Below, piece by piece: positions 1 to 11,070 of a DNA stretch of 64,000 nt (the first letter of the stretch is position 1; each line of letters starts with the position of its first letter). The position numbers and the translations under genes were made by a program. The DNA comes from Todiramphus chloris collaris. Taxonomy: Eukaryota; Chordata; Aves; Coraciiformes; Alcedinidae. The notes under the pieces were generated by a model. The model was not told the DNA's origin. It saw nothing but the letters and a program-made list of their open reading frames with translations, and did not search any database. The stretch lies in contig JANVCC010000073.1 in NCBI GenBank assembly GCA_025345505.1, forward strand, positions 1,609,075 to 1,673,074, given 5' to 3'.

Positions 1-670
1 CGATGTCAGAGGAAGACATTTCAGCAGTAGTTGAAAGGAAAAGAGAGGATGAGGGCTCACGAAGTGAACAAAGCCAGTACTGATCAAAGGGAATCTGGTG
101 CAGAGATGACAGTGGCTGCTGTGATCTTTACACCTCATTAACCACCCCCTCTGCTTCCTAAGGGCCACCCCGAACTGCCACGCTGGATGCTTGTACCACC
201 AGCACCGCTCTGTGAAGGCCCAGTAAGGTTCTCTAGCCAGATGGTCCTGGAGAGATTGACACGAGCAAAGAGATGCCTGGGGCATCTGCCCAACACCAGA
301 TCCTCGGTGGCCCCGTGGCCAGCTCATCCGTTGGCCAGCCAGCTCACAGCCCTCTGGCCCAGCAGGCTGGGAAGGTGCCAGAAGCCACATTCTCCACCTG
401 CTTTACTGCTTTGCTCTAGAGTCCATCCACCAGCTCCTCTCCTGTGTCCAAACAGCCGCAGCCGAGCCCCCACGGCAGGTCCCTCGAACCCATGGGAGAT
501 GGTAAGCGGGGTGGGGGCTGGACAGGCCAACCTGCCATGGGTCCACCCGAACCGAGCCCTGCCCACGGCCACCACCAGCACCCTCGCCCTGGTTTTCCTT
601 CCTCTCCTTGCCTTCTTTCCTCTCCTCTTTGCTTTTGTATTTCCTTTTGTGTTTAATTCATCGCCTTCAT
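1..670. other. Non-coding DNA, nothing recognised
   Basis: No repeat or gene found. The opposed open frames at 187-809 are mutual shadows, ending in pyrimidine-rich DNA (590-650) and the CR1 tail. Confidence 0.6.
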
Positions 671-749
671 TGTCCTGCTCTGGCCGGGGAGGGTTGGACT
701 CGATCATCTTCAGAGGTCCCTTCCAGCCCCTACCATTCTGTGATTCCCA
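671..749 (+). mobile_element. CR1 LINE, 3' end fragment
   Basis: A short CR1 3' terminus in sense orientation. It reads 'tgtcctgctctggc', then 'ggttggactcgatcatc', then 'cagaggtcccttccag', and ends in 'attctgtgattc', which is the standard order at the avian CR1 3' end. Only about 80 bp is present, so it is strongly 5'-truncated and has no coding capacity. CR1 is a non-LTR retrotransposon and such short copies are normally dead. Confidence 0.88.
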
Positions 750-1911
750 GATCTGCTGATCCACCAGCTCCTCTCCTTCCACCTCGTGATTTTTAACACG
801 TGCTGCCATTTACGGGCAAAAACTCTCTGTCCTCATGATCTGCCAGCCCCGGTGACACCGCAGAAGTCAAGCTCGGCGTGCGCGGTCGTTGGTGACGAGG
901 ATGTGGCTGCACCCTTAGCGAGCGGCCGTTCGTTCTGTGGTGTTGGGACAGCTCAAGCAAAGCCACGAGCAAGTCATTTAGACAGCGACGCTTCTTCCAG
1001 TGACGTTATTTCTCCTTATTCACGTAAAGGTGCCTAGAAGCCCAGACAGGTTGCCCACCCCCCACCCTCCCCCTCTTTCATTTTAGTAATGAGAAAAGCC
1101 AGCACCCCGAGGTGCGTGCCCTGACACCGCCCAGCACGCTGCATCTCCTTGTTCCCCCCTCTGATCTTCCCCCCCAGACCCCTCCCCACCTTTCCCCCCT
1201 GCCCAGCTGCTGGGTACGCTCTGTTAAGGCTGCACCTGAAGGATTTTTTAGGTTAAGGACCTAACTTTCGTGGTTTAGGTACCATGCTTTGAGTCGCGTG
1301 CAATTGAGCAGGCAGTAAATGGTGTCATTAAAACACTTGTAAATACAAAGGGAGGCTGCTGGAGCCTGGGTCCCGACTAGGCAGCTGTCTCAGGAGCAAC
1401 GGCCGAGGCAGGAGCACAGCAGCCCTTTCTCAGCTTTTGCTGCCTTCAAAGTTTTCTCTTTGAGTTTCAAAACTGCTCCGTTTCTGTGACTGTGGTGCCA
1501 GCAGTCGGAGCGGGTACGGAGACAACCGACTCACCCCGGCCGGGTGGCACCAGCCCTGCTCCCCAGCCTCCTCACTTCACCTTCCCTGGCTGGGGAAAGC
1601 AGTGAGATAAGGGGCCCTGTGCTTTGCAGGGCTCTTGGCTTCCACTTGCATGCTCCTTGCCAGCCCCGTCCCTGCTAGCCATCATCTCGGAGCCCACATT
1701 CATCACTGTCGTGCTCCACTTCCAACTGGGCTGTGGTGTCTGCCCGTGTCCCGCTCGCAAGCGTTTCTCTGTGCACACCCTTCCAGACACGGGGCAGGTT
1801 TCCATAAGCATCTGCAAAGGTCTCTCCTTAAGAACAGCCTCTTGCTGGGGTTTGGAGGCTGTTCTCTCTCCTGCTTTTCCCCCTGAGCCTCTTCTCTCAC
1901 TCCTAGACTCA
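750..1911. other. Non-coding DNA
   Basis: CpG is mildly enriched at about 840-1010 and the sequence is C-rich at 1055-1205. No splice-bounded open frame or repeat found. Confidence 0.55.
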
Positions 1912-2030
1912 CAAACAGAATGGTTTGGGTTGGAAGGGACATTAAAGATCTTCTAGTTCCAATGCCACGGGCGGGGACGCCTCCCACTAGACCAGTTTGC
2001 TCAAAGCCCCGTCCAACCTGGTCTTCCTCT
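1912..2030 (-). mobile_element. CR1 LINE, 3' end fragment
   Basis: Antisense CR1 tail. It opens with 'cagaatggtttgggttgg', then 'aagggacattaaagatc', then the 'cctcccactagaccag' motif seen in one CR1 subfamily (also at 38503 and, partly, at 59909). Truncated at its 5' side near 2030. Non-coding relic. Confidence 0.85.
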
Positions 2031-2437
2031 GCCTCTCACTGTAGCTGAGCCTCCACGAAGCAGTCCCAGGCAGGCGTAGATGTGCTAACAAGCTCTGTAA
2101 ATTAGCAGTGAGGTTTCAACTGCGGTTGCTGGGGGGGTGGAAGGGATAAGGCAGCGTCTCCAGGAGCGGTACCCGGCTGCTGATGCACGTGGCACTTCGT
2201 GAAAGGCACTTGCAAGCTTCTGATGGTAGGAATAAAAGCTGAGCTCTGGTGCTGAGTGGACAGCACTGAGCAGCCCGTTAGGAGCTGTGACAACAAAATG
2301 ACAGCAGTGAGGGGGGAAAACCAGGTCTCAAACTAGACAGCAAGCAGGATCTCCCTTAGGATAAAGGTCTTGATGGAAAGGATGAGACTGAGCAAAGCTC
2401 CTCTCAGGAGCTGCTGAGAACAAGCCAGACACAAACT

Positions 2438-2488
2438 ACAGAATCATTTAGGTTGGAAAAACCTCGAAGATCAAATTCATCGCCCTGG
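2438..2488 (-). mobile_element. CR1 LINE, very short 3' tail
   Basis: About 50 bp: 'cagaatcatttaggttgg' followed by a diverged 'aaaacctcgaagatcaa'. This is the antisense CR1 tail, with nothing recognisable beyond it. The short length limits confidence. Confidence 0.65.
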
Positions 2489-5400
2489 GCTGCAGCAATG
2501 GTTTCCTCCCCATACTTCTTCCGTGCACGGCCAACTCTGGGGTGTGCCAGTCAGAGAGGAATACGAGGTATTAAACTGGTCTCCTTGCTGAGCATACCTG
2601 TGAGGGCACTGGCTCTGCCCTCGGGAAAGGGGCTGGAGCTTTGTCCTCACCGGGCAGTGCCCCACGGAAGATGAACAGAACCAAATCCAGCAGCAGCAGG
2701 GGAAGAGACCTCTTCAAAGTGGGGAGTTTTCCTCCAAATTAATCAGGCAAACATCAAGAGGCTGGGTCAGGGGGTTGTTCTTTCTGGATGCAGCACGGCC
2801 GCACATTCCCAGTTTTATCGAGGTTGTAAACCAGTTACTCCCCCTCCATCCTCACTTCACCCGAGTCCGGCAGGGTTTCACTATTGACTTGAAGCATTTC
2901 AGTCTTTCTGGGGAAATAAAAACTCCAGTCCAAGCACCAGATGTATTTCAGGGCGGCTTTACTACACTGGGGGGAAAAAAACCCACCCACCCAACACGAA
3001 ATGCTCCAGGAAGAAGACGGTTGCTTAGGCAGCAGCATGGCTACCTGGGAAGGCTGCTATCTCAAGTGTGCTTTATTGAGCTAAAAATAAGTTTTATTAA
3101 AGGAAAACAAAGTCCACATCCAACAAAGACACGAGAAGGATAATGGCGAGGAGGAGAAAGGACACCACACCAAAGGAGCAGAAAGCCCCTTTTCCACGGA
3201 AGAGCTGAGCTCCTGCTACTGAGAAATAAAAAGGGTTTTAGGAACCGAGTGTACTAGAAATAATATGCTCAGGAAACCCTTGACTACAGCAAAGTTCACG
3301 TTAACGAGGCAGAACTGAAAGAAAGGGCTCCATCATATGAGCCTTACTCATGAGTGTACTAAATTCTTGAGCAATTAATCCTTGTGCTCGGGGCTGTTCC
3401 TCCAGCCTGTACTTCAGCGAAGCCGCACTCGCCCTGCGAGGCGCAGCTAAAATTAGCCACGATGGCTGGGTAAGAGTTGCACAACCTCGCCACAAATTAG
3501 CGGATCCAGGGGAGGATGCTTGACGATGTCCAAGAGTCCTTAGTTCCCACTCGAAAGTAAAGCTGGTCTGAAGAACAGGAGTTGGCAGCAGCACCAAGTG
3601 AAATCTCGGAACAGTCCGTGGCTGCTCGCTAAATGATTTAATTAGCTCGTGTTAATGAAAAGTAAATTTTTAGTACTCTCTCCTCCACATTTTCATCTTG
3701 CCAAATGTTGAGATAATGCATTTTCAGATGCCTGTATTCTTCTTTAGCCCTAAAATAGCCGGGAGCTTTGGAGTAGCAATAAACACAAGGGTCAGGACCC
3801 TCACAGTCCCCCCATTTTCATCAAGGCAGGTTGTTCCCCGACACCGCTCAGGAAAACAGACATTGAAAAGGGCTGGGAAGAAATAACCTCAGTCCGTGGT
3901 TGTCACTTTCCATTGTGCTCAGGAGGACCCTTAGCACCACAAATGTAGCCCCACTTCAGCCTCAGACTCAAAGCTTTCAGTGGAGGTGACCCAAGCTGAC
4001 CAGCTAGTTGCCAGCTGTCCAGCCTCGAATACCTGGGGGTATGTGTGTGTGGGGAGAAGACCCATGGAAGGTCAATTTAGGTTTCATTTCAGTGAGGGTC
4101 TGTTAGTGCTGTGCCTGCTCAGCCATCAGAAGGACACAATTCTTCCCACCCAGCAACCCTTTTTTGATAGAGCTCCCCCTGGAAACAAAAAAGGGGAGAA
4201 AATAATAGGGTTTTTTCAGATTGAGCAGTCTGCACTTTTTCTCCACCCCCCTCTTTAGGAGCATCGGTCTCATCTTCTGAATGTGCATGAGACTTCTAGA
4301 GGGAAAGCAGGACAAGAAGGGTTCTTCTCCCCGGAGAGCAACAGCTTCTTTGGCTGAAAATGTCCAGGCAGAGATGCTGGGGCATTGCCACCAAACAACG
4401 GGTTAACTTTTGAAGCCAACCCCTCTGTCTGCTGCATTGCTGATCTGACTGCACATCTGCCTTGGAAAAAACCACCTGGAAAAGGCTCTCAAGAGAAGCA
4501 TTCATGCCAAAAGAGGACCTGTATTGTAGCCAAAGTGTCTTGAAATCAACACCAAAAAATAAATACCCTTGGAAGTGTTTCTGAGAGGAGACACACTTTG
4601 TATGACAACAGCTCCATTTGGTCTGGAAGTCCCAATTCCCTCGCCAGCATTCAGCTATGACAATAGATTGATGAGGGCTGGGGTTTTTTTTCCTGTGACA
4701 ACAAAATAAATGCAGTGAGTTGGGCTGCTCCCTGTTATCCTGTTGCGATTGCCTCTTAGATGCCTGGTATTAATGGGAGGAAAAAACAAAAAAAAAGACT
4801 GCCCTTTTCTTCTCCACAGAAGAAAGTTTGTATTTTTGATGCGTACCAAATTCAGCAGAAGAGGAAAGAATTTGATTTTCGCTTCCAGGCGACTTATGCT
4901 CTATCAGTATTTTCATTTCTTTGTGCAAGCAGCAGCCTCCTCTGCCTGCTGAGGCTTTGTACTTGCAGTTCATAAATAGCAGAGCAGAGACACGGCCTTA
5001 AGTGGCTGCAAACCAACGCTGTGAAATCAATTCACACGTCAATGAATTAAAGAGTGTTATCCTTTCGCATTTCTTCTCCTTGATAACTGCAAGGGGGAGC
5101 AGGGGCAAAGGTCTGCGTGGTTCCTTGTTGTTGCTGTGAGCTTAGCTGATTATTTTTCCCCTGTCGTGGTCCCAGGAAATGGGCACCAGACCGGGGGGGG
5201 GAGGAGGGAAAAACACAAAGTAGGGTTTTGGCAAAATGCAGGGAAAAGGGGTTCCAGATGGGAACCGACAGAGCAAAGCCCTTCTGGGCCCCGGAACACA
5301 GGAACAAGGATGCTGCTGAAGAAAGCAGATGAGGAGCAGGAGGGAAGAAGGGAGGATTGACTTGGGAGGAGAGGCAAATTATCTGTCCAGTGCTCACCTC

Positions 5401-7209
5401 ATGTATCACTGTCATATTAATGACTTCCACAGTGGGTAAGTTAGAGGTGAAAAGGGAGAAGGGAGCTAGGCACAGGGAGGGATGAGAAATTCCTCATCCC
5501 AACCCAGCTCTTCCCCCTACTCGGTTTTCTAATGATGAGGCTACAAAATATCTGGTGAATCACATTTCCCTTCACTTTCCATTTGACTCTCCAGCCTCCC
5601 CCCACCTCTGGCACTGCTGGGGTGAGTGGTGGTGCCAGGAAACCAGGCTGGAACAGAAGGCTATTGCTTCGTGATGCTTACAGCCCTGTGGGTTTGGGGG
5701 CTGGTTTGTTGGTGGGGTTTTTTTTTTTTTTTTCTCTTTTCATATTTATGATTTCAAATAAATAAATAACAACTGCATCAATGCTTAGAAAAGACTTGCT
5801 CCCACCTAGATCCCCTGATCAAACTCAGCCAGCAGAGCATCCACAAATGTATTTCAGCTGGAAGTAAGATGCAGGGAATCTGGAGGGATTTCACAACATA
5901 ATATGATTTTTATTTCAGTGGACACAAATGTTGTATCTGTCAGACAGAGATACCACCATTCTCTCTATGGTGCTGAATAAGATACTTCCAAGAGTCAACA
6001 GCCAAGAGACCCCCAAAACAAGCACATAACTCCCCCCCCCCCAGCAGTAACACCACACCTTTGTCCACCTCTGAGTCAGATGCCCAGGCATGAAAGTGCA
6101 CAAATCCCCTTCTCCACCCAGACATTACCCTTAGGTGCCCATTTTTAATGAGTGCCCAACTCCGAGGGAGCCAGAAGCTGATGCAGGAGAGAGAAGGTAC
6201 CTCAGAAAGGTGTGCGTGTGGCTGGGGGAGAGGAAAACGAGGGATGAGAGTGGTGTTCAGAGGGGGTTAATTTCTTCAGCTCTGCTTAAGATTCTTCTAG
6301 TTTCTCTCAGAGTTCTTCTAAATGGCTTGGAAGCTGGGAAGGGGGGGGGAAGGAGAGACTTCCAGTTGCTGCCTCCTAAAAGGTGATGACTCAGAAGAAC
6401 TGTCACCAGGGAATTTGGATTGAACAATCCGCACGCCATAGCAGGTTTCACCCAAAAGAAGAAGAAAAGCCTTATGTTCTTGTAGCAAACAGGTGAGTGA
6501 GCACTTCTGGGCTAAAAAAGCTCCTCAAGTGAGCCAGACCTGGCACGTGAACAAGGAAGACACCTGCAACTCATCTTGCAGGTCCCCCAACTCTGCCCAG
6601 CCTTGTACGGTCTTCGGAGGCTCTTTGATTGCAAAATGAGATTGCAAAGCTTCATATATCAAGGACATCAGCAAAAAAAAATAAAGAACTTGGGGATTTC
6701 ATGTCAGAAATAATGATGGAAAGGGCACGAGTTGCAACATACCCCGTTATTTTTGTGGTGCTAAGTTCAGCAAGCCAAAAAGAAGTACTTTTTTTTCCTG
6801 TCCACGCTGCAGCCATTTCTAGGTCCACTCATACAAAAAGCCAGAGGATTGGAATGAAGCTGCCTGTGCAGTAAACACCAGAGGGGGGCTGTGGAGGGGG
6901 GGGGACATGGTGGCCTTTGCAGCCCGGGGTGAGGACATAAGCAGAAGGTAGCAACAGGCATACCATGGAAAAGACAGAACACAGCTACAAAGACACCTTT
7001 AAAGAGCCAAATATTGATAGAATAAAATAAAGATATCATCCCGTCAGGTTGTAAAAGACAGGAAGGCTGTTGTGCAGATGGAGGGAACCTGCTGAGCACC
7101 TGCAGTCACAGCAGGACCACGCTGAGTGCTTTGGACTCCTGCTTCCCATGTGCACCAGCTTGGGAAGCTGCCTGGGTACCTCCACACAGCACCGGATTGA
7201 TGCTGGTGG
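2489..7209. other. Non-coding DNA
   Basis: Homopolymers only: T16 at 5718-5733 and C11 at 6032-6042. The open frames are at most 127 codons and have no supporting signals. A donor-like 'aacag' then 'gtgagtgag' occurs at 6492 without a convincing exon. Confidence 0.55.
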
Positions 7210-7632
7210 GGCTGGAGCATCTCTGTGCTGGGGCCAGGCTGAGAGCCTGGGGCTGTGCAGCTGGAGAAGAGCAGCCTGAGAGGGGAGCTGAGCGATGCTG
7301 AGCAAAAGATAAAGGGCCCTGGGGGGCAAGAGGATGGGGACAGATTGCTCAGGGGTGCCAGTGACAGGACAAGGGGCACTGGGCACAAACTGGAACCCAG
7401 GAGGTTCCAGCTGAGCAGGAGGAGGAAGTTCCTTGGTGTGAGGGTGTGGGAGCCTGTGCCAGGCTGCCCAGAGAGGCTGTGGAGTCTCCTTCTCTGGAGA
7501 GATTCCCACCCCGGCTGGACCCTGCGCTGCTGGGCCCCTGCTCTGGGTGCCCCTGCTGGATGGAGCAAGGGGTGGCACCAGAGCATCTCCAGAGGGCCCT
7601 TCCCACCCCCCCATGCTGGGATTCTGGGATCT
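7210..7632 (+). mobile_element. CR1 LINE with remnant of the ORF2 C-terminus
   Basis: A 420-bp sense CR1 piece. The plus frame from about 7255 keeps CR1 ORF2 C-terminal signatures ('SSLRGELSDAEQ', 'RTRGTGHKLEPRRFQLSRRR'), then the region corresponding to 'VPGCPERLWSLLLWRDSHPG', and ends in the 3' tail 'cagagggcccttcccacc' and 'gctgggattctgggat'. The long minus-strand open frames across 7036-7913 are antisense readings of this element plus flank, not genes. The first 165 bp is nearly identical, in inverted orientation, to the copy at 18066, suggesting a comparatively young subfamily. Confidence 0.93.
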
Positions 7633-7952
7633 AACAGAGCACATGTAGCACCCTGACCCCCATCTCTCCCAGCAGCAGACCCCTGCCTGACCCACGCTGA
7701 GTTTGCAGGTCCCTGGTTTTGGTGTAGCTCTTCCTGCCCGGGGAGCAGGAGGTGACCCCCCCCAGCTATTTTGATCGCAGCAGCAGATGGAGAAGACAGG
7801 TTGTTCTTTCTCAGGAAGCACGCTTTGGAATGAGAGGAAGGGTGTGATCCTGACTTCCAAAGCAAGGAGCTATTCCTGAGCTGTGTAAACAAGGATAAGG
7901 AGCAAGGCACCATCCTTTATTTTAGCAGGGAAACAGAATCCATCTGTCTTAC

Positions 7953-8038
7953 CTTTCCAGGTGAGCTGGCATCTAACATCTCTCCCTCTCTTGCACAGGC
8001 TCGATATTCACAGGTTTAGCACAGGCCTCCTTGGGTAT
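7953..8038 (-). other. Candidate minus-strand exon (splice-bounded, 86 bp)
   Basis: Read on the minus strand, a pyrimidine-rich stretch ends in 'cttcttttacag' just above 8038, and the segment ends in 'CTGGAAAG' followed by 'gtaagaca' at 7952. Both ends are good consensus matches. All three frames contain a stop; the longest reads 'IPKEACAKPVNIEPVQERER' plus Cys and stop. It could therefore be a terminal coding exon with a spliced 3' UTR, a non-coding RNA exon, or a chance pseudo-exon. I recognise no homologue. Confidence 0.25.
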
Positions 8039-8224
8039 CTGTAAAAGAAGACAAAAAGGAAATTGTATAGAGTATTTCGAAAGGATTAATTTAATTAATG
8101 GTGAAGGGGATGGACTCAGCACTGCAGTGACCAGGGAGCAACAGCTACAGACCAGGGAAGGGGTTCCCAGGCTCCTGAGAAGACCAGGTTTGAATCACTC
8201 TGCAAAAAAAGGCCATTTTTTTTG

Positions 8225-8458
8225 TTTATTTACTTAATTTTTCGCATAAATAATTGCAACAACCCCAGGATGATTCCCATATACATATAATGTGACACCT
8301 ATATATAAAACGAGGACCGACTGGGAGGGAAAGGAACCGAGATGCTCCTTTTGGTAGGGAGGACCCATGGTGCATGCAGAGATTTCCTCCTCTCCATCAC
8401 CCTCTTTGAAGACTAGTTTGAAGCGACTCATCTGCTCCTCAGCTTGCATTGGAGCTGA
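8225..8458 (-). other. Candidate minus-strand terminal exon with poly(A) signal
   Basis: On the minus strand a run of about 16 T followed by 'gcctcctcag' makes a strong acceptor ending at 8459. The open frame that follows is 74 codons ('SAPMQAEEQMSRFKLVFKEG' at its start) and stops at 8234. An AATAAA hexamer follows at 8230-8225. This lies just upstream, in minus-strand order, of the 7953-8038 candidate. The T run could be a chance homopolymer, and I do not recognise the protein. Confidence 0.25.
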
Positions 8459-8975
8459 CTGAGGAGGCAAAAAAAAAAAAAAAAGTATAAAAATGTGATC
8501 AATAGTTAATGACTTTTAATTTCATTCATTACAAATGAGTTCAGAAGCAAAAATGTGACAATCACCCCTAACTCCTCGGTAGGCTAGACACAGAAATAAC
8601 TGGTGCTGCAGCCAGGCAGGCAGAAGACTGCATGGAAACCTGTGATTAAAGGCCAGATCCTGCTCTTCAGAAGGAAGCCTGGGGGTGGGAATGTCTTTGC
8701 ACAAAGACAGGAACAGGACAGGAGACTCTGCTCTGGAGCAAACCCCTCTGGCAGGGGATGGGGAATATTTGCTTTGTCTGAGTGGGCTGCCTGGAGCGCA
8801 CAGGGTACCCCCCAAAAGGAAAGCTCTTTCTACATGTTCAAAATAATTTAGTTATGCTTCAAAACTGCAACTGACCACGAGAGAAAGGCCTGCTGGAAAG
8901 GGCCACATCCATGACCACAGAGGATCTGTAGTGCATCAGATAAAGCCAACTGAAGATGATAAATGTCCCATCGTC

Positions 8976-9224
8976 TTGATAGGACAAGAGGAACTGGCCT
9001 CAAGTTGCCCCAGGGGAGGTTTAGGTTGGAGCTGAGGAACAATTTTTTCCCCTCCAGGGCTGTCCTAGGCAGTGGTGGAGTCCCCGTGACCCCTGGAGGG
9101 GTTTCCAAGCCCTGGAGCTGTGGTGCTGAGGGCCAGGGGGCAGTGGTGCCCTGGCACTGCTGGGGCAGCAGTTGGACTCCATGAGCTGAAAGGTCTCTTC
9201 CAACCTAAATGATTCTGTGGTTCC
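8976..9224 (+). mobile_element. CR1 LINE, 3' portion
   Basis: Sense CR1 starting at 'gataggacaagaggaac', through 'caggggaggtttaggttgg', 'cccctggaggggtttcc' and 'gttggactccatgag', to the tail 'ccaacctaaatgattctg'. It is 5'-truncated with an intact 3' end. The part from 9080 to 9180 is almost the same as 22523-22620. No functional frame remains. Confidence 0.92.
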
Positions 9225-10342
9225 ACACGTGACTCCCTGTGAGCAGGTTGCAAGGACAGCTGCGAGGGCTTTTTTTGGTTTTCTTTTTTGGTGCCTTACA
9301 TCTGGTTTATATCCCAGAGGCATGGAAGCATCCTGCATTAGATGCTAGCCAAGTTTCCACACCGGTGATGAGAGGATAAGGGCAGATCCAAGGCCTGCTC
9401 GGGCACACACAAAGATCTGCTCTGCTCGTACAAGAGATGCTTTCCAAGAAAATGAAGGATAGGAAAGGCATTGTGGCTTTTTTTTTTCCCCTGAAACAAA
9501 ACACAACACCTAGGGAAGAAATTTAAGCTCCACTCCAAAGCTCTCAAAACAGAAGGAAGACTCTGGCCTCGCCTTTGGACAGTTTGAATTCCTCTTTGCA
9601 ACCCAAGGACTAACCACCCAATTTCCCAGCTCTCTGGGCTTTCACTCCAGAGACCTCAAGCTTCGCTGGTGTGCATCTGCCTTTTTTAACGGGTGAAACC
9701 TGCCCTTAGAGAAGGCTGGACCTGCCTCCACCGTCCAGATGGCACCGGCTCCTTCCCCACCGTTTGGCCCCTGTTGCGCGTACGATGCTGCACCCCTCGC
9801 CAAGGCTCTCGGCCATCACCCAGCCCTGCTTCGAGGCCGTGCCGCCCGTACCCACCCCAGCTTTTGTTACCTCGCCCTCCCTCTGGGCTCATTATGGTCT
9901 GAATTAGCCGACTGTCCACGGCCTTAATTAGTACTTCAGCTCTCTGGGAATCAGCCAAGGCTTTTTTAAGCGCTGCTCCTCACCCGTGGCATCAGCTCCC
10001 TTCTGTGATTTGGAGCGTGCAATCTGCAGCAGCTTTGAAACTAACCGAGAGAGGCATTTATCCCCTCGCTGCTCTGCACTGCTTTTAATTATTGTTAATT
10101 GCAATGGCCAGCCCTGGGAAGGGCCCAGGAAGGGTGCACAGCGGGACACCCTGGAAACGCAACGCCGGTGTGGTTCCTGAGGCTCCTCTGCCAAAGAGCA
10201 GAGGGAGGTTGTTGGGTACAAACCCCTGTCATGGTGCTTTACGGTGGACGAGGTGAAACATGGGAAAGGCTCCTCTCAAAGGTAGAGCTGCAGAGAGGTC
10301 TCAGTCCTTGCCAACCTGGAGAAGGAAGTATTTGAGCTGTCA
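9225..10342. other. Non-coding DNA
   Basis: Overlapping open frames on both strands at 9686-9958 reflect GC-rich sequence. Nothing recognised. Confidence 0.55.
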
Positions 10343-10476
10343 TTTTTCCTCAGCTCCAACCTAAACCTCCCCTGGGGCAACTTGAGGCCAGTTCCTCTTG
10401 TCCTGTTGCGTGTTCCTTGGGAGCAGAGCCCAACCCCACCTGGCTCCAACCTGCCAGGGAGTTGTAGAGAGTAAGA
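10343..10476 (-). mobile_element. CR1 LINE, internal fragment lacking the 3' tail
   Basis: Antisense CR1: 'ctccaacctaaacctccc', 'ggcaacttgaggccag', 'cttgtcctgttgcgtgttcc' and 'ctggctccaacctgcc', ending near 'gagttgtagagagtaag'. The roughly 150 bp that should lie between here and the CR1 3' terminus is absent. That is unusual, because CR1 truncation is normally at the 5' side; a later deletion is the simplest explanation. Confidence 0.85.
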
Positions 10477-10750
10477 AAGAAAGAAGGAACATTAAAACTC
10501 TGGTTTTTAAACTGCTGGGAACTTTATCCCGGTGATAAAAGAGAACACAGCTCTCCCTGCCCATGCTCTGGGGAGGAAAAGCCTGCTTGTTGAACACATC
10601 CACCAGAGCAAGAGCAGAAATTCCCCTTGAAATACGGAGCTTGGCTCCCAAGACGAGCTGTAGGGTCACCTGCACGGACACAGAGGCAGACATTGGTCTG
10701 GTCAGCAGCTGAGGAACAGGAGCCAGAGGCTCCAGCAGCAATCATCCCTT

Positions 10751-11070
10751 CGGGTAGCTGGCATCGCCGGCCGTGACGATGGCACGCGGCAGCCGGGGCT
10801 GTCACACCGCTGACCGCTTCCTACCAGAGCTGGGGGAAAGGCGGCCAAGAAGAGGCCCGGGCTGCTCTGCCTTTATTCATTTTGGCTACAAACCCTTTCC
10901 AGTCTCACCCACATCACCGCTGCCGGCGCTGACCTCGTGGTGCCCTCGGCAGCCGCCCAACGGCGCAGATCGGCTTCCCTCGCAAACCGTCCGCCCCAGT
11001 GAGACGATGCGTGCGGGCACTCCCGGAGCCGAGCGATGCTCTGTCCCCAGCTCGTAGCAACCATCGACGA
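10751..11070. promoter_or_regulatory. CpG-island-like block
   Basis: I count 33 CpG dinucleotides in about 320 bp of roughly 60-63% GC, which is close to or above random expectation, whereas flanking DNA is clearly CpG-depleted. Vertebrate CpG islands usually mark promoters or first exons, so this is a candidate regulatory element. I see no TATA box, recognised first exon or orientation cue, and the length is near the lower limit of island definitions. It could also be a GC-rich block with no promoter role. Confidence 0.45.

Noticed and set aside
7036-7913. Minus-strand open frames of 274 and 289 codons
   Set aside because: They are antisense to the sense-oriented CR1 at 7210-7632 and its GC-rich flank; the sense strand carries the CR1 ORF2 signature.
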